Shown: in pieces, positions 21,951 to 36,496 of the stretch
Layout of the letters: each line of letters opens with the position of its first letter
Position numbering within the stretch: the stretch's first letter is position 1
NCBI RefSeq assembly: GCF_963675165.1
Contig: NC_087384.1
Span: 6,779,682 to 6,843,681 of the forward strand
From: Halichondria panicea
Lineage: Eukaryota; Porifera; Demospongiae; Suberitida; Halichondriidae
Length of the DNA: 64,000 bases
Direction of reading: 5' to 3'
Program-made: the position numbers and the translations under genes
Notes under the pieces: model-generated
What the model was told of the DNA's origin: nothing
Seen by the model: only the letters and a program-made list of their open reading frames with translations
Databases searched by the model: none

Positions 21951-23705
21951 TTAGTACTCCTCTTCTGATAGCCTTCCCTCGGGAGTGCCAGGAAGCCGCT
22001 CCCTCTCCCCACCCCTAATACCAGGGGGGCTGTCCTCGTTACGATCCTCGTACAGCATAATGTTCAATGTCTCGTCCAGGATCTTAGCCTCAGGGAACTC
22101 TATCTTGGTGTGCTTACGATCGGTGGCATAGACAATGCTCTCACAGCAAACCTCAGCAATCTTCTTTCCACGGCCATAGAAAGCCCAACAGCAGATCTCA
22201 CCACGACCCACAATGTCCTTCATGAACTTGACTCTACCTCCAAACCGAACAGCCAGCTTGTCAAAGAGCTCGATATTCTTGAGCAGATTGTCATCAGAGT
22301 TACTAGAGGGACAGATCGAGAGATATTGATAAGTAACACGTGTATTAGATACAAAGATAGAGTTCAATGTGTAGCTTTTAAGTTTGCGTGACATTGTTCT
22401 ATATCAAGAGCGCATAAAAGAGAGAGAGCGCGTAACTTCTGTCTGCTACAGTACCGGCAGAATCCAAAACCACTACTATAAATAGAACTATGGTCATGTG
22501 GGACTACATTCCATGCACATGCAGCAGTGAGGGAATTCAAGAATTGTTCTATTTATAGTAGTGGTTTTGGATTCTGCCCGTACTGTAGCAGATGCGTAAG
22601 TTACACGCTCTCTCTCTCTCTTTTATGCGCTCTTGTAATATTAAGTATAGTGGAAGAGATTGGATTATTGGCCATTTGTGGTGTGTAAGTCATATTTTGG
22701 TCAAGTTCTGTATAGTACAGCCATTCACTCACGTTGTGTACGAGTATTTGTTGTTCCCTCGGTTGTAGAGCAGCTTGATAACTGGTTTGAGGGTAGTGGA
22801 GACAATCAAGTGCTCCTCTTCTAGCGAGGTGATGACTGGGACCCGACAGATGGGTTGATGCTCATCCTTCAGCTTGTCCAGCTGTGCGTCCACCACCTCG
22901 ACCAGCTCATCTATACAGTAGTACCTGAGAGAGGGGGTGGAATATTGTCTCAGCATATAGGGCTATTTTAGGGAAACACTTTCGAGAATACTAACAGACA
23001 GGCATGCAAGATTTGGCTAGCTTCCCCGCCAACTAACCGCTCCCTTGCCAATACTTACTTTGCTTCAGCCAGAAGTTCAATGCATTCGTTCTTTGTCTCT
23101 GGCAAGGATACAGAACCATCCCGTAGGTAGTTTAGAATCAGCCCAAAATGTTTACCACTGCGATCCAATAGGACCCATCCTGTAGGGGATCACATGACAT
23201 CAAGTTATATAGTGACACTAGTAGTAAGAGTACACGTACATATACGCACGTACATATCTATACAAGTGTGTGTGTGTGTGGTCTTACCTTCGTCGTCCTT
23301 CTCGAGAGGTATCCGCTCACTAAACATAGCTCGGAGCATATTATCATGTTTGGTGAGTGTGGCGAGTGTCGTGTAATGTAGTGATCCCCCCACGTTCAGT
23401 TTGATGTACTTCCCCTGACCTCTCATGCGTCTCAGTGACTCCTCTATCTCCTCGTCTTTAGCCTTCTTACTCCGGCTCTTGTTTTTTCCCGCACTAGAGA
23501 GAGAGTTGGTACTGCTGGGACGAGATAGCTGTGGCTTGGGGGCTAGAGGTGGCGGTTTCTGAGGCCGCTCCCGTCTCTCTGTACTTGAGTCCACATTGTG
23601 ACCAAAGTCCTCACTGTTGGTTCTGTGTAGAACTGAAGCGCCGTTTCTGATCAGATATACTTCGTCACTACTTGTGTTGCTTCGTTGTCTAGGTATCTCA
23701 GCCAT
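21951..23705 (-). CDS. KCTD10: BTB/POZ adaptor of the KCTD10/KCTD13/TNFAIP1 (BACURD) family
   Basis: Four exons right to left: 23705-23288, 23179-23059, 22924-22733, 22302-21951; 360 residues. The Ser/Pro-rich N-terminus is followed by the T1-type BTB domain, starting [20 protein letters not shown] and continuing [20 protein letters not shown]. The conserved C-terminal half follows: [20 protein letters not shown] then [20 protein letters not shown], and [20 protein letters not shown]. Human TNFAIP1/KCTD10 share these nearly word for word. By family it is a substrate adaptor for CUL3 ubiquitin ligase, acting on RhoA among others. It is probably the single pre-duplication orthologue of the three vertebrate genes, so the symbol is approximate. 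Intron 3 holds a 231-bp inverted-repeat element. Confidence 0.92.
22405..22635. mobile_element. Long inverted-repeat element (231 bp) in the KCTD10-like intron
   Basis: The left end CAAGAGCGCATAAAAGAGAG is mirrored by a right end CTCTTTTATGCGCTCTTG. Pairing continues through CAGAATCCAAAACCACTACT and its complement to arms of about 95 bp, with a spacer of about 40 bp. There is no coding capacity. It is a full-length MITE or foldback element, little decayed, so probably recent. Confidence 0.85.
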
Positions 23706-24234
23706 TACAGAGTTGCTCTTGGGATGAATAGACACAAGAAAGCGATCTCTCCACTGCCACTGCACTGCTGGTGTTTTATAGTGTTTGTGTTTTGTTACTA
23801 TAAATAGACAGTGGGTACGGGTGGGGCTCAATGACTGTGCATTGTGTTCAAAGGAAGTGGTCAGCAGGGACTCCGCCCAACTAGTTTGTTGATGAAGACG
23901 ATCTTTACCAGTTATTCATTCTAAATCAGGAGGTCTGGGTTCGAACCCAGTACCCGTACTTTCTTTTCTTTCTCTCCCAGGTATTGTACTAACAACATGA
24001 TGTGGATTTGCAAACTAAAGCTTATGATGATTGAACAATACAAAATGCAATTCTCTATATAGTCCATACCACTAGACTACCATAGTGTCACTGATATGCT
24101 GCTCTTACATGACCCCTGCACTCTAACCCTGACCCCTGCAGCTCACATGACCCCTGCACTCTTCAACTGTTGCCTGCACGAATCAAAGCAACAACGATAA
24201 ATTACTAGGACCAACGATAATTATTAATATTCAC
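23706..24234. promoter_or_regulatory. KCTD10-like upstream region with GACGATCTTTACCAG motif and tRNA-like B box
   Basis: The 15-mer at 23897-23911 differs by one base from that before the CENP-A-like gene. At 23930-23959 a perfect T-arm/B-box (GGGTTCGAACCC) is followed by ACCCGTAC, which pairs with GTACGGGT about 140 bp upstream (23815-23822). A complete tRNA cannot be folded. Beyond 24000 there is a CTGACCCCTGCA-type short repeat (24108-24160). Confidence 0.4.
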
Positions 24235-27200
24235 TTACTTCACATCTGCCAATTGCTGCTCAAGTCGTTTCTGCAGTAAAAAAATAAAACAATTCAAACT
24301 ATTACACAGTATTTCAAATTACCTTGAAAGATTCGTTGTTGGTTGCCTTGGTGATCCGCTCCTCTAGGTCTGTCGTCAGTTCCCTGAGCCCGGGAGTATT
24401 GTGCCACACCCTCACATGACGGTCCTCCCCCCCTCCAGAGGCAAGGTAGCGCGAAGTGGGCTCCCAACATAGAGCACTGATAGTGTCTGTTGGAGAAGAC
24501 AAACACTTCCACTGTTAAACATGCAGTGATACATATGTACGTAACTATACATACATACATGTACATGTACATGTACATACATGTACATGTACATGTACCT
24601 ATATCAATACTAAAAGGATGTATCACTAGTTCTTAACCTCTATGTACATGTAGTTAGGAGCTTGATAAAAATTAATGATAGGAGAGAATTCACTATAAAT
24701 TAGAGATTGCAAATGATCACCACATGCAGTTTACTGTTAAACTGCTACCTCTGTGGACATCCGACAGTGACTCAGCTATTTCCCCACTGGAGGTCAGGTA
24801 AAGGTGGATGGAGGTGTGGCAGGACACAACCACCACTTTAGCATCAGGGGAAAGAGCAATGAGAGACCCCGCCCATTTCTCTGGGAGGGGGACTGTCCGC
24901 AAGAGCTTGGGGGACTCATGCAGATTGTAGCGAACTGTGTGTGTGTGTGTGTGTGCGCGTGGGTGTGTGTGTGGGTGTGTGTGTGTGGGTGTGTGTGTGT
25001 GTGTGTGGAGCAGTACATGTTGTAAAGCTTGTATGGGTAATCAGTTAATATTAACATAATAATTATACCACTTACCATCAATATCCCAGAACTTCCAAGT
25101 GCCATCTTTAGACACTGTAGCAGCTCTACAAAAACAGGAGCATCACTAAACACACACACACACACACACACACAGAGCCGCCCCCTCATACACAATTTTG
25201 TCGGGGCCATAATTTGACATTTTTCGGCCTTGGACTATTATGCATGGTACGGCCAAATTGACAAATACTTTTATCTCTCAAATGTAAACTTTGATGACAC
25301 CATCTGAAAGGCCTCTCTCTAAGCTTTCAGAAAAACATAAAATCAACATTATTGGACCATCAGAACTAAAGTTATGGCCGTTCAAAATATGCAAATGGTT
25401 CAAGTTTTCCCAGTATGGAAGGCACTGCAAAAAGGTTCTATACCTTACAACAGCCATAACTCAATTTTAAATGGTTCAAAGTCAAAAATTTTATGATTTT
25501 CTGAAAGCTTAGAAAGATACCTTTCAAATGATGTGTTTTAATCCACAATTTTGTTGGGGTAAAAATTTGTCATTTTTCGACCTTGGACCATGGGCTATAA
25601 TCCATGGTACGGCCAAATTGGTAAATAATTTTATCTCTTAAATGTAAACTTGGATGACACCATCTGAAAGGCCTCTCTCTAAGCTTTCAGAAAAACATAA
25701 AATCAACATTATTGGACCATCAGAACTAAAGTTATGGCCGTTCAAAATATGCAAATGGTTCAAGTTTTCCCAGTATGAACTGCAAAAAGGTTCTATACCT
25801 TGCAACAGCCATAACTCAATTTTAAATGGTTCAAAGTCAAAAATTTTATGATTTTCTGAAAGCTTAGAAAGATACCTTTCAAATGATGTGTTTTAATCCA
25901 CAATTTTGTTGGGGTAAAAATTTGTCATTTTTCGACCTTGGACCATGGGCTATAATCCATGGTACGGCCAAATTGGTAAATAATTTTATCTCTTAAATGT
26001 AAACTTTGATGACACCATCTGAAAGGCCTCTCTCTAAGCTTTCAGAAAAACATAAAATTAACGTTATTGGACCATCGGAACTAAAGTTATGGCCGTTCAA
26101 AATATGCAAATGGTTCAAGTTTTCCCAGTAAGGAAGGCACTGCAAAAAGGTTCTATACCTTACAACAGCCATAACTCAATTTTAAATGGTTCAAAGTCAT
26201 GATTTTCTGAAATAGGCCTTTCAAATGACGTGTTTTAATATATCTACACACACAGCCGCCCCCTCACACACACACAGCCACACACACACACACAGCCGCC
26301 CCCTCACACACACACACACACACACAGCAGCCTCCTTACCTCTTGGAGTCACTGCTAAAGGATACGCTGAGCACTGATGCACGATGACCAGACAGTTCCA
26401 TGGCCCGAGTGACCTCTGTGAACTCTCCGCTCTTGTTGAATACAACCTCCCACAACTTGACATCAGATGTGAATCCTACAGACAAATGACATGATTATCA
26501 ATAAAATAAAAATAAAATAAAAATTCCTTTAATGTGGAGTGGAAACAAAACAGTGCCAGTGGACAAAATTAGGTAGAATAGATATGTGCAAGCTGCAGTA
26601 CTTACCTGCTGTAGCTACAAACTTGCCACATGGTGACACCACTGCACATGTGTTAGGGGCCTGGTTGGTGACCACCTCGGCCAGCACTTCACCTACACAC
26701 ACACAAAGCCTTTGTTTTAACAACTACAGCTTTTTATGTAGTCATTGAGGTAATTACGTGGCTTTTTGTCCCTCTCAATAGCTCAATGGCTACTGTGAAC
26801 AAGTCTCAACACAATGGTGTCAATGTTAGTGAATTTTCAATGGCTATTTTCAATTCCTCAATCTCATAAATTTGCCTCTTGTAAACTAGGCCTGAGAGGG
26901 AGTTATTTTGTGTCTACAGGTGGTTAGTACTCAGTGTGGGCACATCCCTGCTATGTGCGCACGGTGGTGATACCTTTGAGGGTCCACACAGTGAAGTGCT
27001 GGTCAGTGTAGCTCATAATGTATCGTCCTGTACTAGCCATGTCCAGAGAAAGCACTTCAGAAGAACACTACATAAATTATCACATTATTAAACACACAAA
27101 AGGTACTCTCTCTTACTTGAGGGAAGGTGACGTCAGTTTTGCTCAGAGCAAAGCTACCGGCCGTTGCCTTGGTGATCCTGTACACAGCAACGGTTTTGGC

Positions 27201-27948
27201 CACAGCAAGGCTCACCACTACAGCCCTGGTAAGGTGGGGGTGGGGGGGGGTCAGATATCATCTCTATTAAGAAAGAGAGGGTTACTTACGTTCCATCCGG
27301 ACTGAAGCGAAGGTGACTGGCATGATCTAGTTCAATATTCTTACGGGTGTACTTGTGCTCTTTATCATTCAAACTCTTCATATGCCACAGCCTCACAGTA
27401 CGATCTGGAGTCGATAGCAAAATATAAAATATATAATTATTGAAACGTAAGTACTTACCATTTGAACAAGACGCTAGATATTTGCTGTTTACGTCGAAAT
27501 CCAGACCACATATAGATCCAGTGTGACCTTTGAACTCTGCGGCTAAGAGGGGGTGTGGTGGGAGTGTAGTTTTCTTCAGAGTTGTTAGTTTAACTCCTTT
27601 ACTCGACCGAACCTTCCGGCCGTTGCCCGTATCCGACGACGATGAGTTGTTACGAGTTTTACCTGAGAGAAAAATAGGGATATCACTTAAATAGAGACAA
27701 AAAAATCAAAAAATCTACGACTTTGTACCTTTGTTAGAGGTGGCAGTCTTCTTCTCTTTTTCTTTTTTTTCCTCCGCTAGCTCTCTATCGGCCTTTCGTA
27801 CAGCAATGGCAAAGAAGATGAGAAATACGGTCATGCACAGAGTCACGATGGATATCACTAGTATATAGTAGTGCTCGTGGTAGAACTTTTTCATGATGTT
27901 TTCATAGTAGCTAACAAACTCGATCGTCTCATCAGATACTGGAATCAT
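24235..27948 (-). CDS. TBL2: TBL2, ER-membrane WD40 protein
   Basis: Eleven exons right to left: 27948-27729, 27662-27459, 27404-27290, 27225-27117, 27067-26974, 26692-26606, 26475-26340, 25125-25076, 24934-24749, 24486-24323, 24270-24235; 466 residues (human 447). An N-terminal membrane segment YYILVISIVTLCMTVFLIFF is followed by a basic Lys/Glu stretch and WD40 repeats: FKGHTGSICGLDFDVNSKYL then ASCSNDRTVRLWHMKSL, CAVVSPCGKFVATAG, AATVSKDGTWKFWDID, and RHVRVWHNTPGLRELTTDLE. These align with human TBL2, including the coiled C-terminus (here KRLEQQLADVK). By family TBL2 sits in the ER membrane and associates with PERK under stress. The 1.2-kb intron 7 contains a 355-bp triplicated repeat. It is head to head with AIP, 263 bp between ATGs. 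Confidence 0.93.
25192..26230. repeat. Three tandem copies of a ~355-bp unit in a TBL2 intron
   Basis: Units start near 25192, 25545 and 25900 and are about 97 percent alike by eye; unit 2 lacks a 7-bp GGAAGGC stretch. Each unit is itself a foldback of the GAAAGCTTAGAAAG family. CA tracts joined to GCCGCCCCCTCA flank the block on both sides (about 25150-25190 and 26245-26310). Confidence 0.88.
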
Positions 27949-28211
27949 CTTGTAGCCCTCTCAGATAATACTAGCTCAGGGTGTAGTCTCTTGCGTGAAT
28001 AATAAGCTTCTTTACTATATATATATATATATATGGAGACTGTACGAGCAGAGCTAGCTAGCTATAGTATACAGTATAGTACTATAGTAGTACAAGATAG
28101 TTCTAAATAAGACCCATGTGGTCATAAATGTGCATTTATTAGAGAAAAGTGTGGTATAACTAGGTACCCTATTACCCCCTAGCCCTACCCTGTCTGTATG
28201 TATATGATAGA
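27949..28211. promoter_or_regulatory. Divergent promoter region TBL2 / AIP
   Basis: A 263-bp gap between head-to-head start codons. A (TA)n run at about 28014-28033 lies midway and could serve as a TATA-like element or simply be a microsatellite. No copy of the ACGACCTTT motif is seen. Confidence 0.5.
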
Positions 28212-29747
28212 ATGAGCAAGGATTTCAGCAAGAAGCTACTATGTCCAGGGCAAGGGATTGTACCTACCTTCAAGAAGAACTCGAAGGCAAGAAAAATATG
28301 CAATCAGTAGCTATGGCAGATATTATTGATGCTACCCTCCCACACACACACACACACACCCACACACACACACCCACACACACACACCACACACACACAC
28401 AGGCAGTGTTCCACTTCCGTACCATTCAACCCCCATCTGCACACAACGTAGCTGACCTCTCCTCGGACACACTGCCGGAGGGGTCAAAGGTCATTGATGA
28501 CTCACGCACAATGGGCACTGGACCATTCGAGCTTCTGATTGGACGCGAGTTCAAACTGTCTGTGTGGGAGGAGCTAGTCCGCTCCATGAGAGTGGGAGAG
28601 GTGGCCAGGTTCCTCTGCCCTTTTGAGGTAATTATGGATTATGATAGTTACCGTATTTATTCCATTAAGTTGATAGCTTTGTACATAAATAATAATTATG
28701 AGTAAAATGAGCAAAATGTCAACATTATGTGTAGTGAGTGTGTGTGTTGGACACCTAAGGATCCCTGCTCTATAGCTGCAGAGTGTATGGGTTTGGGTGG
28801 TGTCCTATAGTGAAGTGCTGACACACGTAAACCTGCCCTGAGGCTGTAGCTCACCTCACGGCTATTATGACAAGTAGCACAACAAGAAAGCAGAATTACT
28901 TTCGTATAATTATATTCTAGGAAAAAGTCCCTGTAAATTTAAGTCTAAAAGCATTTTGTAACTCTTAGTTGGTACAGTATGTCTTTCGATATCAGATTCC
29001 ATATTACAGCTATATAATGATAGCACCCCCCCCCTGCTGCAGATGGTGGTAGAGTACCCTCGAGTATCCAAAGCCCTGAGGGACTTGGCCAGACAACAGG
29101 CTGGGGAGAGTGTATCAGAGCAACGCACACACACCTGTAGTTTCTCCGCCATGCAAGGAACAGGGCATCAAGACTTGGATTCTCTCAACACCACACCGCT
29201 CTTGTTCGAGTTAGAGCTGTTACAAGTGGAGCAGCCTGGAGAGTACAAGAAGGAACATTGGGCCATGACTGAGGCCGAGAAGGACAGTGCTATACCAAAG
29301 CTGAAGGAGGAGGGCAATGCACTATACAAGGAGGGGAACTACCTCAAAGCATCGGACAAGTATTTCGAAGCATTGAGTTACTTGGAGGAAATGTGTATAA
29401 AAGAGAAGCCGGAATCAGAAACTTGGAATGAGATTACTGAGAAAAAGACTCCATTTTTATTAAACTATGCTCAATGCAAGCTAGTACTGTGCGAGTATGC
29501 AGAGGTCATCAGGCACACGAGCAGTGTACTGGAATTTGATGGAGACAACGTGAAAGCTTTGTTTCGTCGTGGCAAGGCACACTCTGGGTGTTGGAATGTT
29601 TCAGAGGCAAGAGAGGATCTGGGGAGGGTGGTTCAGTTGGACCCATCGCTGTCAAAAACTGTGGAGAAAGAGTTACAGTCACTGAGCAGTCGAGTTAGAG
29701 ACAAAGAGCTCGAGGAAAGAGAACTGCTGAGAGGAAAACTGTTCTAA
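28212..29747 (+). CDS. AIP: AIP/AIPL1-type FKBP-TPR co-chaperone
   Basis: Three exons: 28212-28286, 28403-28627, 29043-29747; 334 residues (human 330). Intron 1 begins GC rather than GT (AAG|GCAAGA) and is needed to join MSKDFSKKLLCPGQGIVPTF-KKNSK to AVFHFRTIQPPS, as in human AIP (GTKATFHYRTL). An FKBP-like domain (VIDDSRTMGTGPFELLIGRE, VGEVARFLCPFE) is followed by WAMTEAEKD and TPR repeats (EEGNALYKEGNYLKASDKYF, FLLNYAQCKLVLCEYAEVI, NVKALFRRGKAHSGCWNVSE). By family it is a cytosolic HSP90 co-chaperone and partner of the aryl hydrocarbon receptor. The second intron contains no recognised feature. Confidence 0.94.
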
Positions 29748-29973
29748 TAATGTAATGATTAGTCTACTATCATATAATTTTATTCACTGCATATAATTCT
29801 TCACATGATTCTTTATTACCCCCTGGACCTCATAATAAAAAAAATTATTACTTCTATTATTGGTAAAGATCGTTCCCTACTTTCATTAGCAATGCAACAG
29901 CTTCTTCCTATAACGACCTTTCCCCTACTTTCACTAGAGACAAGCTGAAAACAAGCTTCTTGGCCGGCTTGTG
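29748..29973 (+). promoter_or_regulatory. AIP 3' flank and POLR2J promoter with ACGACCTTT-type boxes
   Basis: The block AACAGCTTCTTCCTATAACG followed by ACCTTTCCCCTACTTTCA lies at about 29896-29934, 40-80 bp before the POLR2J start. A second partial unit (CGTTCCCTACTTTCATTAGC) lies just upstream. GGTAAAGATCGT at 29862-29873 is the reverse of the ACGATCTTTACC form seen elsewhere. Confidence 0.5.
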
Positions 29974-30246
29974 ATGAACGCTCCTGCAGCTTTTGATTCC
30001 TTCCTCCTCTTGGATGGAGAGAAGAAGTGAGTTGGCAATGTCTGGAGATAGCTCTACACCATTTTACTTCATCTGTTTTGCTCCAGGATCACTATCACTA
30101 AGGACACCAAAGTCCCAAATGCAGCCATCTTTACAATAGCTAAGGAAGATCACACCCTGGGAAATCTGCTCATGAGGCAAGAGAGTAATACACACACACT
30201 ACACTGATTCCCACCTCTCTCACACACTCACACACTACACTGACTC

Positions 30247-30279
<33 letters not shown>

Positions 30280-30330
30280 TATACTGACTCCCACCTCACA
30301 CACACACACACACACACACTATACTGACTC

Positions 30331-30363
<33 letters not shown>

Positions 30364-30640
30364 TACGCTACCCCCACCTCATACACACACTACACTAACT
30401 CCTCCCACACGCGCACACACACACAGGCAATTGCTCAAGGACCCCCAGGTGCTGTTTGCTGGCTACAAAATCCCCCACCCCCTGGAGCACAAGTTTGTAC
30501 TGAGAGTGCAGACTACGCCAGACTACAGTCCCCAAGAAGCTCTCTCTGTGTCCATCACTGACCTTATCAGTGAGATCGCTGTGCTAGAGACACGCTTCAA
30601 GGAGGCTGTCAAAGAGAGGCAGGACGGAGGGAACGAATAA
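29974..30640 (+). CDS. POLR2J: RNA polymerase II subunit RPB11
   Basis: Three exons: 29974-30026, 30087-30176, 30427-30640; 118 residues (human 117). The sequence [20 protein letters not shown], then [40 protein letters not shown] and [12 protein letters not shown] is near-identical to known RPB11. By family it forms the alpha-like heterodimer with RPB3 that nucleates Pol II assembly in the nucleus. Intron 2 starts GC (ATGAG|GCAAGA) and rejoins frame at AG|GCAATTGCTC, giving [11 protein letters not shown]. That intron is filled by a (CA)n / ACTGACTCCCACCTC minisatellite that runs into the acceptor. Confidence 0.97.
30189..30425. repeat. Minisatellite of (CA)n plus ACTGACTCCCACCTC in POLR2J intron 2
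   Basis: About five irregular units, each a CA tract of 10-28 bp followed by CTA(C/T)ACTGACTCCCACC-like spacer. It occupies almost the whole intron, so the acceptor CAG is the end of the repeat. Confidence 0.8.
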
Positions 30641-31005
30641 TATCCACCTACCTATTAGTACCCTCACATTAGTTCTGATGACATTGTTTGTCTTGCCTTA
30701 AATACTGTACACTCATTTCACACTTTCTTCAAACAAGATTATTATTATTATAAAATTAATGGAATTAGGTCATTCAGATGGGGTAAACACATAATATTAT
30801 AACATTAAAATTAATTAATTATCTAAGTTTGCGATCCTAATTAGCGTGGCTGGAAATGACGTACTGAATGATTAATTTAAAATCAAAATTAAAAATGCTC
30901 CGCTAAAGCCAAACGGTATCTATAGAAAGCTCTGTTCGTACGTCCCATGTTTGTTCTAATGGTACAGTCTTTGTATGTCCCATGTTTGTTCTAATGGTAC
31001 AGTGT
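30641..31005. other. POLR2J / RNF10 convergent 3' region
   Basis: AT-rich 365-bp gap between the two stop codons. A 29-bp direct repeat containing GTCCCATGTTTGTTCTAATG occurs twice near 30942-31000. No gene seen. Confidence 0.5.
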
Positions 31006-35931
<4,926 letters not shown>

Positions 35932-36496
35932 TGAAGCTACTATTAGTATCGTATCGTTGTATGTACTGGCTTTGGTTAGGTCTGTGCTGTGCACTTGACT
36001 TGTGCCTTCGTCCTGAATGGAGTCGATCCATGGGGTTACAGCTGTGCCATGTTGGGGACTCGTAGATACTGGAACAGGGTCAACAATATGTCTTGTTGTC
36101 TCAGGGCAAATAGAGTTTCGTAGGAGAGAAATTGTGTGACTTTTGAAAGAGCTCGAGTTGTGTAAAGAAGTAGTCACTGTTTTTAATACGGGCACTCACC
36201 AAAATATTCTGTTTGTAGAGTCAAAAAATGTGTCAATTTTGAAGTGTTTAGTATCTTTCTGTAGCTGAGTTACTTGTGGAGTCGTTGGTATATGAAAACA
36301 GCCACAGAAAAACAGTTAAGACTGTCTTAAAGGTCGCTCAAAAACTTCCGAGAGAAATCACTTTCCCGACATCGGTCGGAATAACAGCTTGTTTTATGAC
36401 GACCTTCCCCTTATTTCAATTAGCAAACCGCCAAAATAGCTTGTTCTATTGACGACCTTTTCCTTTATTTCAAACCTGTACCATTTTAAATATACA
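35932..36496. promoter_or_regulatory. Divergent promoter region RNF10 / PRR11-like with repeated ACGACCTT block
   Basis: Two tandem copies of a block of about 45 bp lie just before the plus-strand ATG: AACAGCTTGTTTTATGACGA continuing CCTTCCCCTTATTTCAA (36384-36420), and AATAGCTTGTTCTATTGACG continuing ACCTTTTCCTTTATTTCAA (36435-36474). A reversed core TAAAGGTCG is at 36328-36336. The same block precedes POLR2J. Confidence 0.6.
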
